Part shown: positions 30,577 through 39,778 of the stretch, piece by piece
Numbering within the stretch: position 1 is the stretch's first letter
Layout of the letters: each line of letters opens with the position of its first letter
Assembly: GCA_902607115.1 (NCBI GenBank)
Contig: CACLIZ010000002.1
Coordinates: forward strand, 1 to 64,000
DNA: 64,000 nucleotides
Direction of reading: 5' to 3'
Source of the DNA: an uncultured Pelagibacteraceae bacterium
GTDB taxonomy: Bacteria > Pseudomonadota > Alphaproteobacteria > Pelagibacterales > Pelagibacteraceae
Notes under the pieces: generated by a model
The model's database searches: none
The model's input: the letters and a program-made list of their open reading frames with translations, nothing else
What the model was told of the DNA's origin: nothing
Program-made: the position numbers and the translations under genes

Positions 30577-30983
30577 TGAAAATAATTTTAGTAATGGGAT
30601 TGCCCGGTGCAGGCAAAACAACTTTAGCAAATGAGTTAGCCAAATTGATTGAATGTAAAAGGCTGAATGCTGATGAAATAAGAAAAGCTGCAAATGATTG
30701 GGATTTTTCAGAAGAAGGAAGAAAAAGACAGTCAAAAAGAATGTCTAATGAGGCTCTTAAAATAAAAGAACAAGGTAATAATGTTATTGCTGATTTTATT
30801 TGTCCTACACCAGAGGCAAGAGAGTTGTTTCCAGCAGATTATATTATTTGGGTAGATACAATTAAAGAAGGAAGATTTGAAGATACAAATCAAATGTTTG
30901 TAAAACCAGAAAAATTTAATTTTCATGTTACAACACAAGATGCTAAACTGTGGGCATCTAAAATTAAAGAGGATTTAAAATAA
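30576..30983 (+). CDS. Small P-loop kinase, adenylylsulfate-kinase-like
   Basis: MGLPGAGKTTLANELAKLI Walker A; RLNADEIRKAANDWDFSEEGRKRQ; NNVIADFICPTPEARE. Confidence 0.75.
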   Translation: MKIILVMGLPGAGKTTLANELAKLIECKRLNADEIRKAANDWDFSEEGRKRQSKRMSNEALKIKEQGNNVIADFICPTPEARELFPADYIIWVDTIKEGRFEDTNQMFVKPEKFNFHVTTQDAKLWASKIKEDLK

Positions 30984-31363
30984 TGTCTTATCGATGGGAT
31001 AATAAAAAACCAACAGCTCAAATGTTAGGAAGATGGCAACCTTTTCATGATGGTCATTATGCTTTATTCGAAGAAATAATAAAAAAGACTGGTCAAGTTT
31101 GTATACAAATAAGAGATGTTCAAGGAGTAGAAGACAATCCTTTTGATTTTGAAACAGTTAAAAAGAAAATAGAAGAAAGATTAAATCCAAAATACGAAGG
31201 TAGATTTAAAATTATGTTAGTACCTAATATTACTAATATTTGTTACGGAAGAGGTGTAGGCTATAAAATAGAAGAAATAGTTATGCCTGAAGAAATTCAA
31301 AAAATTTCAGCAACCAAAATTAGAGCCAAAATGAGAGAAGATGGTGAACTAAAGAACAAATGA
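30983..31363 (+). CDS. Cytidylyltransferase-like nucleotidyltransferase
   Basis: MLGRWQPFHDGHYALFEEI (HxGH-like), ISATKIRAKMREDGEL (ISxTxIR). Confidence 0.78.
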   Translation: MSYRWDNKKPTAQMLGRWQPFHDGHYALFEEIIKKTGQVCIQIRDVQGVEDNPFDFETVKKKIEERLNPKYEGRFKIMLVPNITNICYGRGVGYKIEEIVMPEEIQKISATKIRAKMREDGELKNK

Positions 31364-32211
31364 ACAATAGACTTAAAACTATTGTTGACTTAGAAAAATA
31401 CCCAATTCAAGATTTAAATTCAACAAAAATAAAAGAAATAATTAATAAATGTAAAACTGATCTAGATCAATTTAGTTGTTCAACTATTCCTAATTTTATA
31501 CTTCCGAAATCTTTAGAAAGAATGAATTTAGAGTTAGAAAAACAAGTCGATAAAGTTTATATGTCTAACGAAAGCATCAACCCATACTTACATTCTAAAG
31601 ATGATTCTTCATTAGAAAAAGATCACCCAAAAAAAATATTTTCTAAACGATATAATGGATATTTAAACTCAGATCTTTTTGACAAAAATTCTGAGATGAA
31701 ATTTCTTTATCAACAAGAAGAACTTTTACAATTTGTATCTTCATGCGTCGGAATATCGCCAATTTATAGATGGGCAGACCCTTTAGCTTGTCATGCTTAT
31801 AATGTAATGAATCCTGATGGCATTCTTCCGTGGCACTTTGATAGTTGTGAGTTCACTTTGAGTATAATGATCCAAAAACCTGAGAAAGGTGGAATATTTG
31901 AATACTGTCCATATATCAGAGAACCTGGAAACGAAAATTTTGAAGAAGTCAAAAAAGTATTATATGGAGATCGTAAAAGAGTTCGGCAGCTAAGTTTAGA
32001 ACCAGGTGATTTACAAATATTTAAAGGTCGATACACTCTTCATAGAGTTACAAAAGTAGAAGGAAATCGTTCAAGATATCTTTGTATACCTGCTTATGTT
32101 TTGGATCCTTGGAGAGTTAATACACCAGAACACTCACGAGCTATATATGGAAAAGTGTTACCAATTCATCTAGAGAGAAATAAACCAAGAGCTGATGGTC
32201 TGGCTGATTAA
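31360..32211 (+). CDS. 2OG-Fe(II) oxygenase-like protein
   Basis: ILPWHFDSCEFTLSIMIQKPEKGGIFEY (HxD) and LEPGDLQIFKGRYTLHRVTKVEGNRSRYLCI. Confidence 0.7.
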   Translation: MNNRLKTIVDLEKYPIQDLNSTKIKEIINKCKTDLDQFSCSTIPNFILPKSLERMNLELEKQVDKVYMSNESINPYLHSKDDSSLEKDHPKKIFSKRYNGYLNSDLFDKNSEMKFLYQQEELLQFVSSCVGISPIYRWADPLACHAYNVMNPDGILPWHFDSCEFTLSIMIQKPEKGGIFEYCPYIREPGNENFEEVKKVLYGDRKRVRQLSLEPGDLQIFKGRYTLHRVTKVEGNRSRYLCIPAYVLDPWRVNTPEHSRAIYGKVLPIHLERNKPRADGLAD

Positions 32212-33150
32212 ATGATCAAAAATATTGCTGTAATTGGAACGGGAGTAATAGGAACAGGCTGGATAATAAGATTTTTAGCTCACAATAAGAAAGTTACAGC
32301 ATACGATAAAAATTTAAAATTAAAAAAAAATATCATTAAAGAAATAAAAAATTCTCAACCATATGTTAAAAAGTTATTTAATAAAAAAAAAATTAATCTA
32401 AGTAATTTTGAATATGTAAATTCAATAAAAGAAGCGGTAAAATCAGCAGATTTTATTCAAGAAAATGCAGTTGAAAATTATAAAATAAAAACGAAGTTAA
32501 TGAACGAAATAGGCAAGTATTCAAAGCCTAATGCTATTATTTCCTCTAGCTCTTCAGGTCTGCTCCCAACAAAAATATATTCTAAATGTAAATTTCCAGG
32601 CCGAACGATGATTGGGCACCCTTTTAACCCAGTATATTTATGCCCAGGAGTAGAAGTGGTACCTGGAAAAAAAACACAAAAAAAATTTCTAAATAAAGCT
32701 AATAAATTTTATAAATCAATTTCAATGAATCCAATTATGGTTAAAAAAGAATTACCAGGTTATTTGGCTGATAGACTTCAAGAAGCTCTTTGGAGAGAGG
32801 CTTTACATATAGTTAACGAAGGATATGCATCTACTAAAGATTTAGATAGAGCAATTGAAGATGGACCAGGGCTAAGGTGGTCTTTAATGGGAACCTTTTT
32901 AACATTTCATTTAGCTGGAGGAAAGCAAGGAATGAAGCATATGTTAAAACAATTTGGACCAGCTCTAAAACTTCCTTGGACCAAATTAAAAGCGCCCAAA
33001 CTTTCTAAAAAATTATCGGCTATAATTATTGATGGCACTAAACAACAAGCTAAAGGAAAATCTGTGACAATGATATCAAATATAAGGGATGAATATTTAG
33101 TTAATCTTCAAAAGTTAAGAAAAAAATATGAAGACAAAATAAGAAAATGA
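32212..33150 (+). CDS. L-carnitine dehydrogenase-like (3-hydroxyacyl-CoA dehydrogenase superfamily)
   Basis: GTGVIGTGWIIRF; GHPFNPVYLCPGVEVVPGKKT; DRLQEALWREALHIV; GGKQGMKHMLKQFGPALKLPWTKL. Confidence 0.8.
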   Translation: MIKNIAVIGTGVIGTGWIIRFLAHNKKVTAYDKNLKLKKNIIKEIKNSQPYVKKLFNKKKINLSNFEYVNSIKEAVKSADFIQENAVENYKIKTKLMNEIGKYSKPNAIISSSSSGLLPTKIYSKCKFPGRTMIGHPFNPVYLCPGVEVVPGKKTQKKFLNKANKFYKSISMNPIMVKKELPGYLADRLQEALWREALHIVNEGYASTKDLDRAIEDGPGLRWSLMGTFLTFHLAGGKQGMKHMLKQFGPALKLPWTKLKAPKLSKKLSAIIIDGTKQQAKGKSVTMISNIRDEYLVNLQKLRKKYEDKIRK

Positions 33151-33166
33151 GAGTAATAAAATATTA

Positions 33167-33940
33167 ATGAATGTTTTGGTCAAAAATTTAGGCAATGGCA
33201 TTAAAAATATTACAATAAATGACCCCAAAACTTATAACTCATTATCATTTGCAACTTTAAGATCTCTTTTAAATACTTTTAAAAAACTTGATAAAGATAG
33301 CACAACTAAAATAATAGTTTTAGAAGGTGCGGGAAAAGGTTTTAGCGCTGGTCATAATTTAAAAGAAGTAAAAGGTTTAAAGAAAAGATCTAAATATCTT
33401 AAACTATTTAATCTTTGTTCAAAGTTGATGCTTCAAATAGTTGAAGGAAGAAAACCAGTTATAGCAAAAGTACATGGGGCAGCTTATGCTGCTGGATGCC
33501 AACTAGCAACAAGTTGTGATTTAGCTTACAGCACTAAAGATGCAACATTTGCAACACCTGGAGTTAATATTGGATTATTTTGTAGTACGCCAATGGTTGC
33601 CGTTAGTAGAAAAATCAGTAGAAAAAGAATGATGAAAATGCTTTTAACCGGCGAGCCCATTAACGCAAAATATGCAAAAGAAATAGGATTAATTAATGAT
33701 TGTTTTTCAAAAACAAATCTTAACAAAGAAGTTTTAAAGGTTGCAAAAACAATTGCTTCTAAATCAAATTTAACAATAAAAATTGGAAAACAAGCATTTT
33801 ATAAACAACTAGAAATGCCATTAAGAAAAGCTTATGCCTACACAAGCAGGATGATGACTTTAAATATGATGTCTAAAGATGCTCATGAGGGTATATCTGC
33901 ATTTTTAAACAAGCGAAAACCCAAATGGAAAAATAAATGA
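33167..33940 (+). CDS. Enoyl-CoA hydratase/isomerase family protein
   Basis: GAGKGFSAGHNLKEVK, KVHGAAYAAGCQLATSCDLAYS, GLFCSTPMVA. Confidence 0.9.
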   Translation: MNVLVKNLGNGIKNITINDPKTYNSLSFATLRSLLNTFKKLDKDSTTKIIVLEGAGKGFSAGHNLKEVKGLKKRSKYLKLFNLCSKLMLQIVEGRKPVIAKVHGAAYAAGCQLATSCDLAYSTKDATFATPGVNIGLFCSTPMVAVSRKISRKRMMKMLLTGEPINAKYAKEIGLINDCFSKTNLNKEVLKVAKTIASKSNLTIKIGKQAFYKQLEMPLRKAYAYTSRMMTLNMMSKDAHEGISAFLNKRKPKWKNK

Positions 33941-34404
33941 ATGATGATCAAATAAAAGAAATTCTTAAAAACTCTAAAACGATAGCAATGATTGGTGTAA
34001 GCTCAGAAAAAAAAGGGGAGGATCCTAAAAATTTAAAGAGAAAACCTGCAAACGTAGTTATGAAATATATGCAGGACTTCGGATACAAAGTAATTCCAGT
34101 TAATCCTTTTGCAGTTGGCGAAACAATAAATGGGGAAGTTGTAGTTGAAAGCTTAGATAAAATTTCAGAAAAAATAGATATAGTTGACATTTTTCGTCCA
34201 TCTAAAGAAACACCTGGATTTGCCAAAGAAGCTGTTAAAATAAAAGCTAAAATATTATGGCTTCAATACGGAATTAAGCACGAAGAAGCAAAAAAAATTT
34301 CTGAAAACGCTAGTATGAAATATATAGAGAACAAATGTATTAAACAAGAATATCAAAAATTATTTCAAAAATCTAATCCAGTCTTTCCGGTACTTAAAAA
34401 TTAG
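33937..34404 (+). CDS. CoA-binding domain protein (YccU-like)
   Basis: AMIGVSSEKK...VMKYMQDFGYKVIPVNPFAVGETINGE; VDIFRPSKETP; LWLQYGIKHEEA. Confidence 0.88.
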   Translation: MNDDQIKEILKNSKTIAMIGVSSEKKGEDPKNLKRKPANVVMKYMQDFGYKVIPVNPFAVGETINGEVVVESLDKISEKIDIVDIFRPSKETPGFAKEAVKIKAKILWLQYGIKHEEAKKISENASMKYIENKCIKQEYQKLFQKSNPVFPVLKN

Positions 34405-34414
34405 TAAAATTGTT

Positions 34415-35380
34415 TTAACGTTGATATTCAACGAATTTTTCCAAAGATTGTTTTAAGAACTTTTCATAAATCATTCCTGAATTATCAATTTTTGATTTAT
34501 GCAAAAAGGAAGTATTCATTTTAAAATCATAAGATGGCTCAAAGAAGAAAGGTATAGACATTCTATCAGCTTTATTCCAAAGAACTCTATGGTTTGTAGC
34601 TTTGAATTTACCTTTACTTAAAAATTCAAGAGCTCTTCCAGTATTTACAACTAGAGCTTTTTTATTAAATGGAACATCATGCCATTTTTTATTTTTTCTG
34701 TTTTGAACTTGTAATCCTCCCATTTTATCTTGATATAATACTGTAAAAATCCCACTATCTACATGAGTCTCACAACCCAAAGCAATCCCGTCCTGTTTTG
34801 AAATTTCGACTGGTTTTGATTGATTTGGATAATAATTAAATCTTAAAGTACTCAGTGTTTTTAATCTCGAAAAAACTTTTTTTGATATAATAGGGTCATC
34901 TTTATAAATTTTAATTACACTTTTAAATAAAATCTCACTCAAAACATAAATATTATCAAAATATTGAGATAAAATTTTAATTGATTTTTTATCAATAGAT
35001 TTATTTAAATTTAAATACTCTATATATCGATTTTTAATACTTTGAGCATATTTCCTAGTTACTTTTGTGTCACCTATGTCTAGACCTTCTTTTCCATTCA
35101 CATCATTAGGGAAATAACCTCTATAAACATTTTTATTTTTGTTATTCCATTTTTTTGGGGATAATTTCTTTTTGTTTTGATCAGAAGAGTTAAAAAATTT
35201 ATTTCCAACATTGGTTATATTTTGAATTTGTTTTTTGCTTATTCCATGATTGATTATCTGAAAAAAACCTACTTGAATGCATGCTTTTTCAATTTTTTTA
35301 ATTATTTGTTTTGATTTATTTGAATTTAGATTTTTTAAAAGGGAAGAAATATCAATTGTTGGAATAAAATTTTTTTTCAT
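34415..35380 (-). CDS. Isopenicillin N synthase-like 2OG-Fe(II) oxygenase
   Basis: GFFQIINHGISKKQI; ETHVDSGIFTVLYQDKMGGLQVQ; ATNHRVLWNK...RMSIPFFFEP. Confidence 0.88.
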   Translation of the reverse strand: MKKNFIPTIDISSLLKNLNSNKSKQIIKKIEKACIQVGFFQIINHGISKKQIQNITNVGNKFFNSSDQNKKKLSPKKWNNKNKNVYRGYFPNDVNGKEGLDIGDTKVTRKYAQSIKNRYIEYLNLNKSIDKKSIKILSQYFDNIYVLSEILFKSVIKIYKDDPIISKKVFSRLKTLSTLRFNYYPNQSKPVEISKQDGIALGCETHVDSGIFTVLYQDKMGGLQVQNRKNKKWHDVPFNKKALVVNTGRALEFLSKGKFKATNHRVLWNKADRMSIPFFFEPSYDFKMNTSFLHKSKIDNSGMIYEKFLKQSLEKFVEYQR

Positions 35381-36331
35381 TTATCTCATTGGTTTTTCTG
35401 TTGCTATAGATTGATCCTGTGCTTTTTCACGCATAAAAATATAAATACCACTTGAAACGATTATTAATATTCCTATTACTGTATTAGAAGTTGGAATTTC
35501 ATCAAAATAATACCAACCTATTAAGGGCGACCATAATAATATAGAATATTCAAAAGGAGAAACCACAGCAGGAGACGCTATACTATAAGCTTTAAATAAT
35601 AATAGGAAAGCTGCAGTTGCAGTTATTCCTGTTGTAATCATAAATAAAATAGAATTGTCTAAATCAATAAACCACTCTCTAAATATAAACTGAGAAGATG
35701 GATGGACAGATGTATTGAATTGACCGTCTCCAATAATAAAGTAAAAAATTATACTAAAAATTATTGCACCAATATAAAAAGTAAAAGTTTGCGTATATAC
35801 ACTATCTTTGTCTGAAGTTTTTTTAATTATTATCATCGATAAGGAATAACAAAATGCACATAAAATTGGTAATAAGCTTAAATAATCAAAATTACTAAAA
35901 TCTGGGTTTAAGGTTATATAGACTCCGATAAATCCAACAGCTATTGCAGACCATCTTCTTGGTCCTATTTCTTCTTTTAAAAAAAAATGAGCAAACATTG
36001 TAATTAAAAAAGGTGTAACGAAAAATAAAGCAGTAGCCGTTCCTAAAGGTAATACAGTTAATGATATATAAAAAGAACTGAATCCAAAGAAAAAAAGAAT
36101 TACACGGCAAAATGTTAAAATAGGATATTTGCTTTTAAATACAATTGGTTTTTTTGTTATAATTAAAAATAACAAAATAAGAATAAAGCTAACTACAGTT
36201 CTTACTAAATAAACTTCATAAAGTGAAACGAAGCTATAAATATGCTTCATAATCCCGTCTTGGACGGAAAAAACCATCATTGCTAATAAAATGAGAACTA
36301 TTCCTCTTGGATTATTATTTTGAGTGCTCAT
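35381..36331 (-). CDS. EamA/DMT-family transporter
   Basis: Ten hydrophobic segments; RTVVSFILILLFL; FFVTPFLITMFAHFFLKEEIGPRRW. Confidence 0.85.
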   Translation of the reverse strand: MSTQNNNPRGIVLILLAMMVFSVQDGIMKHIYSFVSLYEVYLVRTVVSFILILLFLIITKKPIVFKSKYPILTFCRVILFFFGFSSFYISLTVLPLGTATALFFVTPFLITMFAHFFLKEEIGPRRWSAIAVGFIGVYITLNPDFSNFDYLSLLPILCAFCYSLSMIIIKKTSDKDSVYTQTFTFYIGAIIFSIIFYFIIGDGQFNTSVHPSSQFIFREWFIDLDNSILFMITTGITATAAFLLLFKAYSIASPAVVSPFEYSILLWSPLIGWYYFDEIPTSNTVIGILIIVSSGIYIFMREKAQDQSIATEKPMR

Positions 36332-36393
36332 TTACGGTCTATATCAGAAAAAAATAAATTTTAAATTTTAAAAATTTATGTCATATTCAGTTT

Positions 36394-37383
36394 ATGATTT
36401 CAGAAGAAGATAAGATAATGATGGAAACCCTGTATTGGTGGGGAATTCCAACATTATTTAGATGCAAAAATGATCCTGATCCTAAAAACTGCGATATAGC
36501 TTTGGTGGGAGTCCCTCATAGCACAGGAAACGGCACAACTGAAAGAGACCAGCACTTAGGGCCAAGAGCGGTTAGAAACATTTCTGCAATGTTAAGAAGA
36601 TCTCACTTTGATTACAAAATTGATCCCTGGAAAGATAATAAAATTCATGATCTGGGAGATGTTCCTTTTCCTGAAGCAAATAATAATGAAAAATGTATTG
36701 AGAGAATTTCAACTTTTTATGACCAAATTGAACAAGCAGAAAAACCAGTTGTGTCTATTGGTGGAGATCATTCTGTAACTGGAGGAATTGTACAAAGTCT
36801 AGCTAAAAAAAATTCCAAGTTAACTAAAGGAAAAAAAATAACTTTAGTCCATTTTGATGCTCACACAGATTGTTACGAAAAATTAGATCACTTTCTTGGT
36901 GCAAAAAAGTCAGCAGCACACTGGGCTTCATACTTAGTTAAACAAGGAAATGTTGATCCTCATACAAGTACCCAGATAGGAATAAGAGGAAATCCCAGAA
37001 CATTAGATTGGCTGCAAGCAAGTTATGATATTGGTTATCAAGTTATAACCATGGATGAATATAAAGAGTTGGGTCATGAAAAATGTGTTAAAATGATTTT
37101 AGATAAACTAGGGGACAATCCTATTTATGTAACTTTTGATTTAGACTGCTTAGACGCAACAGTTGCACCAGGAACCGCAAATTTAGAGCCAGCATTTAGA
37201 GGATTTAATATAGACGAAGCAAGAAAACTTATACAAAGTTTAAAAGGAAAAAATGTAATAGGTGGAGATGTTGCATGTTTAATGCCAACAAAAGATAGTC
37301 CAAATAACATTACATCAATGGTTGCTGCTTCAATAATGTTTGAAATTATTTGTTTAATTTCCCTGAATCTAAAAAAAAATTAA
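36394..37383 (+). CDS. Agmatinase/arginase-family ureohydrolase
   Basis: VSIGGDHSVTGGI; LVHFDAHTDCY; VTFDLDCLDATVAPGT. Confidence 0.9.
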   Translation: MISEEDKIMMETLYWWGIPTLFRCKNDPDPKNCDIALVGVPHSTGNGTTERDQHLGPRAVRNISAMLRRSHFDYKIDPWKDNKIHDLGDVPFPEANNNEKCIERISTFYDQIEQAEKPVVSIGGDHSVTGGIVQSLAKKNSKLTKGKKITLVHFDAHTDCYEKLDHFLGAKKSAAHWASYLVKQGNVDPHTSTQIGIRGNPRTLDWLQASYDIGYQVITMDEYKELGHEKCVKMILDKLGDNPIYVTFDLDCLDATVAPGTANLEPAFRGFNIDEARKLIQSLKGKNVIGGDVACLMPTKDSPNNITSMVAASIMFEIICLISLNLKKN

Positions 37384-37396
37384 TTTTTTTTTAAAT

Positions 37397-37567
37397 TTAG
37401 AAACATTCTTTTTTAGTAAATGGACAAGTTGTATAATGCACAACAGCTCCCACTGTTTTAGCTACACCTGTTACAGCCATGTCAGCAGTTGTTACAGCAG
37501 TACTACAATTTGAAAGCAGTATCATTGATAGAATACATAATATTAATTTAAATTTTATACGAATCAT
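37397..37567 (-). CDS. 56-aa putative lipoprotein (not in supplied ORF track)
   Basis: MIRIKFKLILCILSMILLSNCSTAVTTADMAVTGVAKTVGAVVHYTTCPFTKKECF; signal plus LLSNC lipobox. Confidence 0.55.
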   Translation of the reverse strand: MIRIKFKLILCILSMILLSNCSTAVTTADMAVTGVAKTVGAVVHYTTCPFTKKECF

Positions 37568-37661
37568 TTCAGAATTAATTTTATATTATTATTTTAAATT
37601 TATTAAGTTTTCTAAAAATCTAATAATTTTAATAAGAAAAATACAACTTGTTTACTTATAA

Positions 37662-39242
37662 TCAATTTAATATTGAGTCTGCACCTTTTTCTGCAATCAT
37701 TAAAGTTGGTGCATTTAAGTTAGCACTTGGTATTTCAGGCATTACCGATGCATCAATAACTCTTAAATTTTGAATTCCTTTTACTTTTAAATTTTCATCA
37801 ACAACTGCCATATCATCAACTCCCATCTTACAAGTTCCACAAGGGTGATAAGCAGTTTCAGCTTTAGATTTGATATATTCATTTAACTCATCATCTGATT
37901 GTGCTTCTTTTCCTGGGCCAACTTCTTTTCCTGAATGTTTTGCTAAAGAAGGTTGCGCTAAGATCTTTCTTGCAACATGAATACATTCTCTAGTTTGTTT
38001 TAAATCATCTTCATCTTCCAAGTAATTAAATAAAATTTTAGGATAATCATATGGGTTTGATGAATTAAGAGTCACTAATCCTCTACTTTTTGGATGGTTA
38101 GGGCTAGCGTGTAATTGATAACCATGTGAGCTTGGGTTAACTAAACCATGATCTATAACAAAAGATGGAAAAAAATGAAATTGAATATTTGCGATTTCTC
38201 TCTTAGGAGAAGATTTTGCAAAACCTCCAGCTTCTAAAAAAGATTGAGAACATGGTCCAGATTTAGATAAAAACCATTGTATTCCAGCTAAAACTTTTGG
38301 AATTAGTTTGGTATATTTATAAAGAGTATCTGATGTTTTACATTCTTGCATAATGTATGTTTCTAAGTGATCTTGAAGGTTTCTACCTACACCTTTTACA
38401 TCGTTAACAACATTAATTCCTTTATCTTTTAAATGATTTGCATCACCAATTCCAGAAAGCATTAGTAATTGTGGTGAATTAATTGAACCACCACTTAATA
38501 TTATTTCTTTATTTGCATAAATTTTTTTAACTTTATTTTTAATTTTCACTTCAATACCTATGGCTTTTTTTCCATCAAAAATTATTTTTTCAACAAATGA
38601 ATTTGAAAAAATATTTAAATTTTTTCTGCTTTTTACTGGGTTCAAATAATATCTAGCTACACTTGCCCTTTCTCCTTTATGAATAGTAGTATCAAACATT
38701 CCAAATCCTTCTTGATATTCACCATTCATATCAGGATTAATTTTATGACCAGCTTCAGAAGCCGCTTCTAAAAAAGAACTAAATAAAGGATTATTATTTT
38801 TTGATTGATTTACCGGTAGCAAACCAAAAGAACCTCTATATTGATTTTTTCCTTCAGACCATGTTTCGATTTTTTTAAAATAAGGTAAAATTTTTTCATA
38901 AGACCAAGATTTTAATCCAAAGTTTTCCCATCTTTCATAATCATTTCTGTTTCCTCGTACAAAAACCATTCCATTATGAGCAGAACAACCTCCAATCATT
39001 TTTCCTCTAGGGCAAAATAATCTTCTATTATTTAAATGTGGTTCTGGCTCTGAATAGTATTTCCAATTGTATTTTGGATCATGCATGGTGTAAAGAAGAG
39101 CAAGTGGCATTTTAACTTTCCAAATATCACTTGATCCACCTGCTTCAAAAATTGCAACTTTATGATTACTATTTTCGGACAATCTATTTGCTAGAACACA
39201 TCCCGCTGATCCAGCGCCAACAATTAAATAATCATAATTCAT
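37662..39242 (-). CDS. betA: GMC-family oxidoreductase, choline dehydrogenase-like
   Basis: YLIVGAGSAGCVLANRLSE, GKMIGGCSAHNGMVFVRGN, GRNLQDHLE, YHPCGTCKMG. Confidence 0.82.
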   Translation of the reverse strand: MNYDYLIVGAGSAGCVLANRLSENSNHKVAIFEAGGSSDIWKVKMPLALLYTMHDPKYNWKYYSEPEPHLNNRRLFCPRGKMIGGCSAHNGMVFVRGNRNDYERWENFGLKSWSYEKILPYFKKIETWSEGKNQYRGSFGLLPVNQSKNNNPLFSSFLEAASEAGHKINPDMNGEYQEGFGMFDTTIHKGERASVARYYLNPVKSRKNLNIFSNSFVEKIIFDGKKAIGIEVKIKNKVKKIYANKEIILSGGSINSPQLLMLSGIGDANHLKDKGINVVNDVKGVGRNLQDHLETYIMQECKTSDTLYKYTKLIPKVLAGIQWFLSKSGPCSQSFLEAGGFAKSSPKREIANIQFHFFPSFVIDHGLVNPSSHGYQLHASPNHPKSRGLVTLNSSNPYDYPKILFNYLEDEDDLKQTRECIHVARKILAQPSLAKHSGKEVGPGKEAQSDDELNEYIKSKAETAYHPCGTCKMGVDDMAVVDENLKVKGIQNLRVIDASVMPEIPSANLNAPTLMIAEKGADSILN

Positions 39243-39775
39243 TTAAGTGATGCTTTTAATAAATCTTTGTATTGAATGATATCTTTTATTTTGAAGCCTA
39301 CTTTTTTTGCCTCTTCATCAAACTTTCTAAGCTTGATAGCTTCTTTAAAGAATTCTTCTTTTTCGAATGATTTAGCCTCTTTGCTATTTAATGGGCCTCC
39401 TTGAAGTTTAAGGCTTACAATTGATGCATTAGATAATCGATTATAATACTTTTTATTTCTTGAAAGATATCTTTTAGCTATAACGTGATGCTTTATTGGC
39501 TCAACTATTTCTCTTTTAAAAAATTTTTTTAAATATTCATAACCTATATCCTCATGTTTACCGTCTTGGTTTTTTCTGACTAGCTCATCAGGATCATCTA
39601 AAATGAAATGTCCATAATCATGTAATAAACACGAACAAACCAAATAATCTTTGCTCCTTGATTTTTCAGCCATCATTGCTGATTGAATCATGTGCTCAGA
39701 GATTGTTACATTTTCTCCTATATAAAGTGATTTATTATTTTTAAAGTTACTTATAATTTTTTCAACTATATCCAT
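39239..39775 (-). CDS. HD-domain protein with PhnZ/TmpB-like diiron oxygenase signature
   Basis: YIGENVTISEH, LLHDYGH, KHEDIGYEYL, HHVIAKRYL, LRKFDEEAKK; overlaps the GMC gene by 4 nt. Confidence 0.82.
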   Translation of the reverse strand: MDIVEKIISNFKNNKSLYIGENVTISEHMIQSAMMAEKSRSKDYLVCSCLLHDYGHFILDDPDELVRKNQDGKHEDIGYEYLKKFFKREIVEPIKHHVIAKRYLSRNKKYYNRLSNASIVSLKLQGGPLNSKEAKSFEKEEFFKEAIKLRKFDEEAKKVGFKIKDIIQYKDLLKASLK

Positions 39776-39778
39776 TAA

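Noticed and set aside
37479-37661. Plus-strand 60-aa ORF
   Set aside because: Overlaps a better minus-strand lipoprotein ORF and looks like low-complexity AT-rich translation
39239-39775. Simple annotation as HD phosphohydrolase
   Set aside because: The YxxE lid motif and six-ligand spacing fit PhnZ/TmpB oxygenases better than a mononuclear phosphohydrolase
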